A DNA stretch of 64,000 bases from Verrucomicrobiaceae bacterium UBA7681 (GTDB taxonomy: Bacteria > Verrucomicrobiota > Verrucomicrobiia > Verrucomicrobiales > Verrucomicrobiaceae): assembly GCA_002482965.1 (NCBI GenBank), contig DLGZ01000041.1, positions 1 to 64,000 on the forward strand, read 5' to 3'. Position 1 is the first letter of the stretch. Each line of letters opens with the position of its first letter. A program made the position numbers and the translations under genes. Under the pieces are notes generated by a model, which saw only the letters and a list, made by a program, of their open reading frames with translations, searched no databases and was not told where the DNA came from. This document shows positions 38,101 to 44,349 of the stretch, in pieces.

Positions 38101-38768
38101 AACTCGCCGCCACCGAGCCCGGCTTTGAGTTCAAAGTCGAAAACAAGAGCATCACCCTGAGCTGGAAAAACCTCGAAGAAGTCACGCTGAACTACTACCT
38201 CATGGACCCCGAGTTCAGCTTCAGCAGCAATCCCTTCGTCAGCCAGGACGCCGGACGCTTCAGCATCATCAAGCCAAACAAAACAACCACACAGGTCCTG
38301 CCAAAGAATCAGACCACGCTCGACCTCGCCCTGCCCGCCGAATTCACCAAGGCAAACGTGCTTGTCGAAGTCCTCGGCGCAGGACAGCGCAAGACCCAGG
38401 CCTATCACGCCAACACCTTGAAGCTCACGCTCTCCGAAAACTACGGCCGCCTCGAAACCCGCGACGCCACCACCGACAAGCCGTTGCCCAAGTCCTACGT
38501 CAAAGTGTACGCACGCCTCAACAACGGCACCGTGCGCTTCTTCAAAGACGGCTACACCGACCTGCGCGGCCGCTTCGACTACGCAAGCCTCAACGGCCCC
38601 GAAAATGCGCAGCCTCAACCCACGCCCTATGAAGCCCCTCCCGCCAACGGCCTCGACTATCAGATGCTCAAGCCCGCCGAGCTGAGTAATGTCGAAAAAA
38701 TCGCCATCCTCATCCTCAGCGACACCCACGGCGCCACGGTGAAGGAAGTGAACCCTCCAGGCCGCTAG
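32196..38768 (+). CDS. Giant exported alpha-2-macroglobulin-like (MG2-domain) protein
   Basis: 2190 residues from ATG 32196 with signal peptide MKSLAFALLLPLAAFADNE. Residues about 430-900 carry macroglobulin-type beta domains (e.g. SPGDDIQFDVTVKNTPKLIVKIFEL, FEGRKLVRNEKFGRIVVPFT, FTFKHREFNR). No thioester motif (CxEQ) is present. The C-terminal third has TPR-like helices (YFLFLQDRVEEALTRFKSI) and further beta domains (about 1960-2190). An Ala/Pro-rich insert (about 1345-1410) leads into LSGAKTYTGATTISGGLLYF (1430-1449), a motif of autotransporter-associated beta-strand repeats. Codon use around 34720-34870 and 36120-36540 is visibly less GC-biased than the rest. The reading frame is continuous, so this is one gene. 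A role in trapping proteases or in envelope structure is possible; unproven. Confidence 0.75.
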   Translation: MKSLAFALLLPLAAFADNEIGFIERFALAADREKALGELVPGSEEYYFFHALHYQNVRDNAKLNQILNQWRERVPDENEARRIILNREAILGYERDPQATLKYLIERLGIRHDHQQEVRDQKPNLPTQLDPAKITREVFLRDALNNDRGLESLSQEALAALIRDQAPLSPDQRRSVLSKLQRPDVPNLVQAIIADLQSNKSRTFGALPIHRALLPEQLDALLQTFPQWLGQQDFVYTRLRKMAPSAEVNLEYDDAERTAWLDRVWAFAQKLPSSQNTLKARILYLRLDHDRKHGVYDRSRFIEYIKLPRQLNYINYTYIKDVKPFELSNLNADLSEALLLSPPIGTDEPLVRDFFLHLFATEVKPDADANDVLAKWTEYIAEEWLTPVLAEALITHGIGSPEHWASLITPTEFQQLKDRVDIEFPATNEPQFSPGDDIQFDVTVKNTPKLIVKIFELNTLNFFQTQQRQLNTDLNLDGLVANSEQTHAIEGGPFARQRQTFKFPELKGKRGAWIIEFIGGGRSSRALIRTGQYQILQQTGPSGDLILVLDEKHQPVNDAVAWFEGRKLVRNEKFGRIVVPFTSQPGNKQLIIGDAAGTFATLTSFTHHAEEYRLDAQFHIEREQLLARREATLAVRTALMMGEAHLAPELLIDPKLTITSTTLDGISTTREVKDLKLSAGSDLTHTLTVPERLASLTVTFSAKVNVLSAGGTENDLTASHTWTLNGIDKTDAVNDGHLSTFDGQRIFELLGKNGEPIADQQVIFTFKHREFNRTQIVPLRTDAQGRVSLGKLASIESVTAKIPNGRQTLWPLEDADNTLSTTIHAKEGELIQVPFSGGRDLMATLLLEVRAGTFTADHTGNIDPTLRGQQGFLAIRDLKPGDYSLRIPHSDQLITIKVTKGDTIAGWVLGKHRQLELKGNTPLNIANITSDKEFITVKLANSSPFARVHFAASRFDPGSGIFGGLAGFTRFGAASGTPARNPNLYSAGREIGDEYRYILERRYSKLFPGNMLTRPGLLLNPWEIRSTDLDELAQAGGQNAAMTSGGASATSRTAGMIPAKKMKAQAGPEGGTNLDFLAASAPVIYNLVPDKDGVVLIERKALGDRQHVQIYAEDLQNASWRTLTLPEVPTKFADQRLARNLDPKTPFTQKKEITVLDTGKTLTLTDILTSELETYDTLGGIHSLFTTLSSDGNLSNFAWLLNWPKLKEDEKRAKYGEFACHELNFFLSCKDKPFFDTVVKPYLANKKDKTFMDEYLLGLDLTPHLEPWAYARLNIVERILLAQRIKNEAPHAARHVRELWEMIPPNPEQHDYLFETALRSRAMEFADAAASGDLEKAKNQAALAAPPPPPMSPMPAAAAAPADPFAAGMGAGAALGNNTTSNLSRSMTAVELQQLPALRDGFAGKPEEMAALGLEREEALQKSGAGGWALSGAKTYTGATTISGGLLYFGNGDATDARKEVRIFFRPLGPTKEWAENNYYKLRITEQDADLVIVNAFWRDYSAWVAAGSKTGFVSPNVAEACNNFTEMMLALAVLDLPFESPKHSTKTDNGQFSFTAGGPCIVYHKEIKPALVENNAQGQLLVSQSFFRQNDRYRMEGNEKFEKYVTTEFLTGATYGANIVVTNPTSSPVKAVVLLQIPQGAVPVLGSKATDSRQIRLEPYTTQTFEYHFYFPLVPAKPGLKFAHFPVNVATSTSTAGAKPFEFNVVPKLTEVDKASWDYVSQYGSASDVFTFLEQTNLAALDLTRVAWRCRQSVDFYQKLIAFMRTHHLDDGTIASYALLHNDAATLREWLKVQFGDECGPYFSSKILTLDPIERRSYEQLEYSPLINQRAHRVGGEWRIANPAALEQYTSLLGILAHKPQLDAMDNLSVAYFLFLQDRVEEALTRFKSIDATKLPTKIQHDYFQCYAAFYEGDLAAARGLAAKYADHPVPRWKLLFADVTTQINEIEGKDAKTEKGDKPDREKQQAELAATEPGFEFKVENKSITLSWKNLEEVTLNYYLMDPEFSFSSNPFVSQDAGRFSIIKPNKTTTQVLPKNQTTLDLALPAEFTKANVLVEVLGAGQRKTQAYHANTLKLTLSENYGRLETRDATTDKPLPKSYVKVYARLNNGTVRFFKDGYTDLRGRFDYASLNGPENAQPQPTPYEAPPANGLDYQMLKPAELSNVEKIAILILSDTHGATVKEVNPPGR

Positions 38769-38822
38769 CATAGGTCGTCCCACAGAATGCAGCTTATCCC
38801 CCTCACAGTGCCGCACGGTCTG

Positions 38823-38932
38823 GGGTCTGAAGGACCCACGGAGTCAGCCCAGGGCGCAGTCGCGCAGCGACAAGCCCTGGGTCGCATGAGCCACCACACA
38901 TCGTTGCTTCAGGAAGCGCCCTGAAGGGGCGC
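38823..38932. repeat. Structured intergenic element, REP-like palindromes
   Basis: Three nested or tandem palindromes lie in the 303-base gap after the macroglobulin-like gene. GGGTC/GACCC (38823-38827/38833-38837) and GCGCCC/GGGCGC (38916-38921/38927-38932) both enclose a TGAAG loop. Between them CCCAGGGC/GCCCTGGG (38848-38855/38874-38881) encloses GTCGC/GCGAC (38859-38863/38867-38871). The arrangement resembles REP/BIME elements mobilised by RAYT transposases, but no RAYT gene is present. No T-run marks it as a terminator. The rest of the gap (38769-38822, 38933-39071) shows nothing else. Confidence 0.5.
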
Positions 38933-39071
38933 GGGAGCACCTTCTTTCGCTCCATCATGCCGCCATTCATGCCATTTCTATAGGTTGCAAAATGGATGAC
39001 GGGCTAAGCTAGATTCATCCACCATGAGAGAACCCGCCTTCTTCGAACGTGAAGAAGGCGCTTCACCCACC

Positions 39072-40121
39072 ATGAAATCCATCCTCGCCGTTCTTCTTGC
39101 CTGCACCCTCACACTCTCCGCGCGTGACCAGACCCTCGACATCTATTGGATCGACTCCGAAGGCGGCGGCTCGACCTTGATCGTGACGCCGTCAGGCGAA
39201 TCAGTCCTCATCGACACCGGCAATCCCGGCGGACGCGATCCTCAACGCATCAAAAAAGTCGCGACGGAACAAGCGAAACTCACCCGCATCGACCACGTCA
39301 TCATCACACACTTTCATGCCGATCACTTCGGCGGACTGGCCGAACTGGCCGAGTTGATGCCTATCGGCACCCTTTATGACAAAGGCATCCCCGACGGCAG
39401 TCCAGACGGCAAAGCACAGGACATGCGCTGGACGCTGACCAGCCGCCCGTATCGTGATGCCAAAGTGGAAAAACGCATCACTCTGGCCGCAGGTGCTGAC
39501 GTTCCCCTCAAGCAAACCGAGGGCAGCCCCAAGCTCACGCTGCGCTGCCTGGGTGCCAATCAGCAGTTCATCCCCCCTTACCCAGACCAGCCCGAAAACC
39601 CACTCAAAGGCACCGTGCCGCCCAAAGCCGCCGACCCCAGCGACAACGCAAACAGCGTCGTCATGCTGCTGCAGTTCGGTAATTTCCGCTTCTTTGACGG
39701 CGGCGATCTGTCATGGAACGTCGAAGAAAAACTCGTCTCGCCCTTCAATCTCGTCGGCACCGTCGATCTCTATCAGGTGAACCATCACGGCCTGGATGTG
39801 AGCAACAACCCCATTCTCATCCACAGCCTCCAGCCCACGGTTTCGGTCATGAACAACGGCCCCCGCAAGGGCACCAGCAAGTCCGCCATGGACGCGCTCA
39901 AATCGACCCCGACGATCCAGGCGATGTATCAGGTGCACGAAAACGTCCGCGACGATCATGAGAACACAGCAGACAAAACCATGATCGCCAACCACGGCGA
40001 TCTGGCCGAAGCCTGCACCGCAGAGCACATCCACTGCACGGTCAGTACCGATGCAAAGAGCTACACCGTCAAAGTTCCTTCACAGAAACACAGCCGCACT
40101 TTCCTAACTCGCGAAAAGTAA
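39072..40121 (+). CDS. Exported MBL-fold metallo-hydrolase (ComEC-like)
   Basis: 349 residues. The start at 39072 (MKSILAVLLACTLTLSARDQ) opens a signal peptide; the in-frame ATG at 39024 would hide it. The metallo-beta-lactamase motif is H80-F-H82-A-D84-H85-F-G-G, preceded by LIVTPSGESVLIDTGNPGG. VYQVNHHGLD-like LYQVNHHGLDVSNNP is typical of ComEC C-terminal-type MBL proteins. Such stand-alone exported forms are hydrolases of unknown substrate, sometimes nucleases. It is flanked on both sides by structured intergenic elements. Confidence 0.85.
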   Translation: MKSILAVLLACTLTLSARDQTLDIYWIDSEGGGSTLIVTPSGESVLIDTGNPGGRDPQRIKKVATEQAKLTRIDHVIITHFHADHFGGLAELAELMPIGTLYDKGIPDGSPDGKAQDMRWTLTSRPYRDAKVEKRITLAAGADVPLKQTEGSPKLTLRCLGANQQFIPPYPDQPENPLKGTVPPKAADPSDNANSVVMLLQFGNFRFFDGGDLSWNVEEKLVSPFNLVGTVDLYQVNHHGLDVSNNPILIHSLQPTVSVMNNGPRKGTSKSAMDALKSTPTIQAMYQVHENVRDDHENTADKTMIANHGDLAEACTAEHIHCTVSTDAKSYTVKVPSQKHSRTFLTREK

Positions 40122-40199
40122 TACCCGCCATGAAGGGCTCTCCACCAAGGCGTTTTGAAAGCTGGAAAGCCATAGCACCGCGACAGCGTTTTTGGAACC

Positions 40200-40310
40200 G
40201 AAGCGAAGCGGAGGTAGACAGCCGCAGGCTGCCCGAAGGGTGAGCGCAGCGAGTCAATGCGGTCGCGAAGATGCACGGCGCAAGCCTGCATCGCAGCTAC
40301 CGCTTTCGCG
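40200..40310. repeat. Structured intergenic repeat-like element
   Basis: A dense set of stems lies in the 260-base gap after the MBL gene. CAGCC/GGCTG (40219-40223/40227-40231) closes on GCA. CGCGAA/TTCGCG (40264-40269/40305-40310) encloses GATGCA/TGCATC (40270-40275/40287-40292), which in turn holds GGC/GCC around a GCAA (GNRA-type) tetraloop. The pattern is that of a mobile palindromic element or a small structured RNA rather than a terminator. Multi-copy status cannot be tested here. Confidence 0.45.
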
Positions 40311-40381
40311 AGGTAAACAATGTCCTTCATCCTGAACCCGCCATCCAGCCAAGCAAAGCAGCAATAGCTATACATCCCGCA

Positions 40382-42004
40382 TCATTTCCTCTCCCCCTGT
40401 CCGGCGCGAATCACCGGTGCCAGCCACTTGGCCGTTTCATCGGCAATGACGTTGTAACCCGCGAGGTTCGGATGGCGATCCCCCGCCCAGCCGGGCAGAT
40501 GGCCAAAGATGCCGTCGAGGTGGTTGTCGAGCACGACCACGGTCGGATCTGTGCCAGGCTGGATATAAGGCGTGGCAAAGCCGCGCAGATTCTCCGGAAT
40601 CTTCGCCATTGAATAGCGACGGTAGTTCAGCATGTCCGGTCCTTTCTTCAACTCGGCCAGATAACGTGGCGCAATGTCAAAAAGCATGAGCTTCTCCTCG
40701 GCCGCAATCTGGCTGACCAGGGCATTGATATCCGCATGCGTATTTTCAAGCGTGTAGGGAATGACCGTCATCGGAATGAGCACCGCATGCGGGTGGTCCT
40801 TGCGCAAACGGGCAAGCAGCTCACGAAAGTCCTTGGGAAAGTTCTCTTTGAAATTCTCGCGTCGGGCAACGTCGTTGATGCCGTAGCGAATAAAGATGTA
40901 ATCGGCCTGCGGCTTGGTTTTCACCGCCTTGTCGTAGCGCGTGTCTAGCAGGCGGCGGATGTACTCACCGCTGACACCTTCGTTGTAAACATCACATGGC
41001 GGCAGATCAGCTTCGGCCGCCAGTTTGATGCGCAGCGTGTCTTCAATCTGCGGCTCATCCGGCGCGAGTTTCTTCGGAATGCTGGCCTCCGTGGTGCTGT
41101 CGCCGAGCAGAATGATCTGCATGCGTTTCTTTCCCGCCGTCGCATCGCTGAATGCAAAGGGCTTGCCGCCGATAAACTGGTCCGAAGTGATCGTCGGACA
41201 GATGCGTTTCTCCACATGCGCGACAAACAACTCCGTGCCACGGCTGTGACTCACGAAAGGCCAGCGCGCCGGATTGTACATCGTGTCCGTCAGATCGCGC
41301 ATGAGGACGACGTGCTTGCCGTTCTTCGCCATCTGGCGCAGCCCAAAGGGCCGACCTGAAACGCACATGTTGAGGTGCACCCCCATGAGAATCACGTTGT
41401 CGATGTTCCGCGCTTCGAGGAGGTTCCAAATCTCCACTCCGCTGTCACTGATGGCATCCTTGTCCTGGTCAATGCGCAGCACGTCGATCTGCTTCGTCCA
41501 CGGTGCCTTGGGATTAAGCCCCTTCGCTGCAAGTTCCTTGGCCCAGGCCGCATGCTCGGCGAGATCATCGTCTTCACCGCCGTCGGTTTGATCCAGCGGA
41601 TACACAGCCATCTCTTCCGCCGGGATCTGTTTGCACCACTCGGCAATTTTGTCCGGCAGCCGCGCCGCAGCGGGCGCAGTCTTCGCACGCTCCCGAGCAG
41701 CCGTGCCTTCGTAGGGCTTCATGCAACTGCTCGGCGCATGGATGATGAACACCCCATCCTTGCGGGCCTTTTCCAGCACCTCATTCATGCGCGGCGCCAT
41801 CTCAACCTCCCGCGTCACAGCATTTTTGCAGTGGTGCAGATCCCACATGTCGCAAACGATGATAGCAGTGCGTGATGCCAGCCACCCTTCTTTCACCAGC
41901 GTCGTTTTGCCAGCAGGAGCGCGCGATTGCAGTGTGAGGGAAAGCGAAGTGTCGACGGCGAGAGCCGTGACCGTGAATGCGAGGATAAATGCGAGCGTCT
42001 TCAT
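40382..42004 (-). CDS. Exported isochorismatase-like / SGNH hydrolase fusion
   Basis: 540 residues with signal peptide MKTLAFILAFTVTALAVDT. Residues about 35-285 are a cysteine-hydrolase (isochorismatase-like) domain: D52 in AIIVCDMWDLHHC and nucleophile C214 in GVHLNMCVSGRPFG. Residues about 295-535 are an SGNH/GDSL esterase: G-D-S (301-303), GIND (375-378) and the Asp-x-His block in AGDRHPNLAGYN. Both active sites look complete. The two activities in one polypeptide would suit hydrolysis of an amide and an ester in the same extracellular substrate; this is inference. The gene starts 3 bases after the stop of the ceramidase-like gene, so the two form an operon. Confidence 0.85.
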   Translation of the reverse strand: MKTLAFILAFTVTALAVDTSLSLTLQSRAPAGKTTLVKEGWLASRTAIIVCDMWDLHHCKNAVTREVEMAPRMNEVLEKARKDGVFIIHAPSSCMKPYEGTAARERAKTAPAAARLPDKIAEWCKQIPAEEMAVYPLDQTDGGEDDDLAEHAAWAKELAAKGLNPKAPWTKQIDVLRIDQDKDAISDSGVEIWNLLEARNIDNVILMGVHLNMCVSGRPFGLRQMAKNGKHVVLMRDLTDTMYNPARWPFVSHSRGTELFVAHVEKRICPTITSDQFIGGKPFAFSDATAGKKRMQIILLGDSTTEASIPKKLAPDEPQIEDTLRIKLAAEADLPPCDVYNEGVSGEYIRRLLDTRYDKAVKTKPQADYIFIRYGINDVARRENFKENFPKDFRELLARLRKDHPHAVLIPMTVIPYTLENTHADINALVSQIAAEEKLMLFDIAPRYLAELKKGPDMLNYRRYSMAKIPENLRGFATPYIQPGTDPTVVVLDNHLDGIFGHLPGWAGDRHPNLAGYNVIADETAKWLAPVIRAGQGERK

Positions 42005-42007
42005 GGA

Positions 42008-43330
42008 TTATCGGGAAAGTTTCTGGTGCAGTTCATGGACCTTGTCGGCGATGCGTTCTTCCACGCTTTCCGCCCAACCCGCCGCTGCTTCGTAGCCGCC
42101 TTCTTTGAGCACGCGGAGGCTCGGTACATAGCCGGTGTAATCATTGGAATAACCTGCCACCCAGACACCAGCGGCACCGGCAAACTCACGCTTGAAGCGC
42201 AGGGAATAATCCACCACGACTTCGCTGCCGAGCGTGATGAAGGTGAGATCATTTCCAAGCTTGATCACCTGCACCGGGTAGTCGTGATCTGCGCGCCCCG
42301 CCTTGGCGTAGCTGAGTTTGATTTCCTCATACGCAGCGCGGATCGGCCCCTGAACAGGACGCGGATTGACGACGAGAGCCATTTCAACGGCGTTCGAAAG
42401 CGAACGACCATGCTGCATGGAAAGCTCCAGATCCGTGACGCCGGGAACGACATCGCTGCGGCGTGGATAGGGGTTCTGGTCAGCGCCGCAGCCCATCAGG
42501 AACAGGGCCGTGAAGCCGGGACGGTGCTCCTGCAGGTATTCCTGCGCAAAGCCCGCGTAATCACCGCACCAGTTGTAAAAGCCGAGGCTGGTGTTGTGAC
42601 AGGCATAGCCAAACAGGGTGGCACGCAGCGTGCCATCAGGCGCTTCAATGCGCAGTGCCGGGACCTCGTGATCCACAGGACCGTCCGGATTGGGCGCTTT
42701 GTTCGCGTTCGGATGGTCGGGCGGCAGCGTGTAGTCACGACGACGATTCATGGCGAAACCGCAGCGCGCCTTGTTCCATGTCAGGCGTGCCGGCTGCATT
42801 TCCTTGAGCGCCTTGCCAATCAGGCCGACGAGGTCGTTTTGCAGCTTCTGCGTGTACTCCCATAAGTCTTTGGCCTTGGGGTTGTCCTTGTCTGCATCCG
42901 TCAGCGGAGTCGTACGAAGAGAAGGACCACTGTGGGTATGTGAAGCGTTCATCACCAGATGGGCAGGCGGCAGACTAAACTCCTTCTCCGCACGCTGCGC
43001 CACGGCCTGACGCAGAAGCTGCGGCACGCCGATCAGATCGAGCGTGACAAACACCAGCTTGTTTCCCTGCTCGTCTTGTAGAGCCAGCGCCTTGGCAAAC
43101 AGATCCTGCACCTTGCCTTCCGCAGGCTTTTTGCGCCCTGCGTATCCGGCCATCCAGAGCAGCTTCTGCGGCGTCACCGCGACAGTGGCCGTTCCAGCTT
43201 TCCAGTTCGCCGGCACATGAGGAGCCACCGATTTCGGCGGAGTTGGCGGTGAAAGAGGCGTGGCTCCCGGCGGCGCGGCAAGGACGGCACTAGAACACAG
43301 AATGGCGAGCGAAAAAGCGCGGAGCGGCAT
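42008..43330 (-). CDS. Neutral/alkaline non-lysosomal ceramidase-like protein
   Basis: 440 residues; ATG at 43330 (MPLRAFSLAILCSSAVLAAPPG) gives a signal peptide. The neutral-ceramidase N-terminal domain signature is seen in WKAGTATVAVTPQKLLWMAGYAGRK, LVFVTLDLIGVPQ and LVMNASHTHSGPS (His-rich metal site), followed by FLMGCGADQNPYPRR. It is shorter than true ceramidases, which have an additional C-terminal immunoglobulin-like domain, and such short forms are widespread in Planctomycetes and Verrucomicrobia; their substrate is not known. The gene overlaps no neighbour; 52 bases separate its start from the divergent mannonate-dehydratase-like gene. Confidence 0.85.
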   Translation of the reverse strand: MPLRAFSLAILCSSAVLAAPPGATPLSPPTPPKSVAPHVPANWKAGTATVAVTPQKLLWMAGYAGRKKPAEGKVQDLFAKALALQDEQGNKLVFVTLDLIGVPQLLRQAVAQRAEKEFSLPPAHLVMNASHTHSGPSLRTTPLTDADKDNPKAKDLWEYTQKLQNDLVGLIGKALKEMQPARLTWNKARCGFAMNRRRDYTLPPDHPNANKAPNPDGPVDHEVPALRIEAPDGTLRATLFGYACHNTSLGFYNWCGDYAGFAQEYLQEHRPGFTALFLMGCGADQNPYPRRSDVVPGVTDLELSMQHGRSLSNAVEMALVVNPRPVQGPIRAAYEEIKLSYAKAGRADHDYPVQVIKLGNDLTFITLGSEVVVDYSLRFKREFAGAAGVWVAGYSNDYTGYVPSLRVLKEGGYEAAAGWAESVEERIADKVHELHQKLSR

Positions 43331-43382
43331 GCACAAACTACGGGCGCGCCCACGTTGTTTGTTCACTCCAGACTCATCTTTC

Positions 43383-44348
43383 ATGCGCCTTGCCTCGGTC
43401 CTCACCCCTCCCAACGATCACCATCTGGCCCTCGCGGCCCAGTGCGGCGTGGAAGCGATTACGGTGCGTTATCCTGGGCCGGAATTGGAGCCTCTGCGGC
43501 AAACCAAAGCGCAAATCGAGCGCCACGGCATGAAGCTGGGAATCATCGAAGGCTATCTGCCCATCGAGAAGCTCAAGCTCGGAAAGGACGATGGCAGTGA
43601 CATGACCGCGATGAAACGGCTGCTTGAACACATGAGCGAGGCGGAAATCCCGCTGCTCTGCTACAACTTCATGGCCGGCACCGACTGGGTGCGCACCAAA
43701 CTGGATGCCAGGGAGCGTGGCGGAGCGCTGGTGACGGCCTTTGATCTCAAAGATGCGCAACAAGCCATGTCTTTGAACTCGGCGGCGATTCAGTCTGGCA
43801 GCGAAACTATCACGGCAGACGCCCTGTGGACGAACTTGGAGCGCATGCTCGCCGAGTTGCTCCCCGCAGCAGAAAAACACGGCGTGACGATGGTCATGCA
43901 TCCCGATGACCCGCCGCTGGCCGAATTCGCCGGCAAGGCGCGCATCATGAACAGCGTCGAAAACTTCGAGCGGCTCATGCGCCTCTCACCGAGCCGGCAC
44001 AATGCGATCTGTTTCTGCCAGGGCACCTTTGCGGAGATGGGCGCCGATATTCCCGCTGCCATCCGCCGGCTCGGCCCGCACATCCGCTACGTTCATTTTC
44101 GCGACGTGCGTGGCAATGCAGAGTGTTTTGCCGAAACGTTTCATGACAACGGCCCCACCGACATGGTTGCCGCCATGCGCGCTTATCAAGACATCGGCTT
44201 CACCGGCCCCATGCGTCCCGATCATGTGCCGCAGCTCGATGGCGAAGAAGATGGCGAGCCCGGCTACACCATGATGGGCCGCTTGTTCGCCTATGGCTAC
44301 ATGCGCGGGCTGATTCAAAGCGTTCAAGCCGGCCAGCCATCATACTGA
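43383..44348 (+). CDS. Mannonate dehydratase-like (UxuA family) TIM-barrel enzyme
   Basis: 321 residues; start at 43383 (MRLASVLTPPNDHHLALA). UxuA-like signatures are NAICFCQGTFAEMG, IRYVHFRDVRGNAECFAETFHDNG and MRPDHVPQLDGE, the metal-binding Cys/His/Asp positions of D-mannonate dehydratase. It is somewhat shorter than E. coli UxuA (394 residues), like other compact family members. The reaction would be D-mannonate to 2-keto-3-deoxygluconate. A transporter gene starts one base after its stop and an enolase-superfamily dehydratase follows, so it heads a sugar-acid catabolic operon. Confidence 0.85.
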   Translation: MRLASVLTPPNDHHLALAAQCGVEAITVRYPGPELEPLRQTKAQIERHGMKLGIIEGYLPIEKLKLGKDDGSDMTAMKRLLEHMSEAEIPLLCYNFMAGTDWVRTKLDARERGGALVTAFDLKDAQQAMSLNSAAIQSGSETITADALWTNLERMLAELLPAAEKHGVTMVMHPDDPPLAEFAGKARIMNSVENFERLMRLSPSRHNAICFCQGTFAEMGADIPAAIRRLGPHIRYVHFRDVRGNAECFAETFHDNGPTDMVAAMRAYQDIGFTGPMRPDHVPQLDGEEDGEPGYTMMGRLFAYGYMRGLIQSVQAGQPSY

Positions 44349-44349
44349 T

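Noticed and set aside
38823..40310. Composite transposon carrying the MBL gene
   Set aside because: The two flanking elements differ in sequence, no transposase or target-site duplication was seen, and both may simply be gap-filling repeats.
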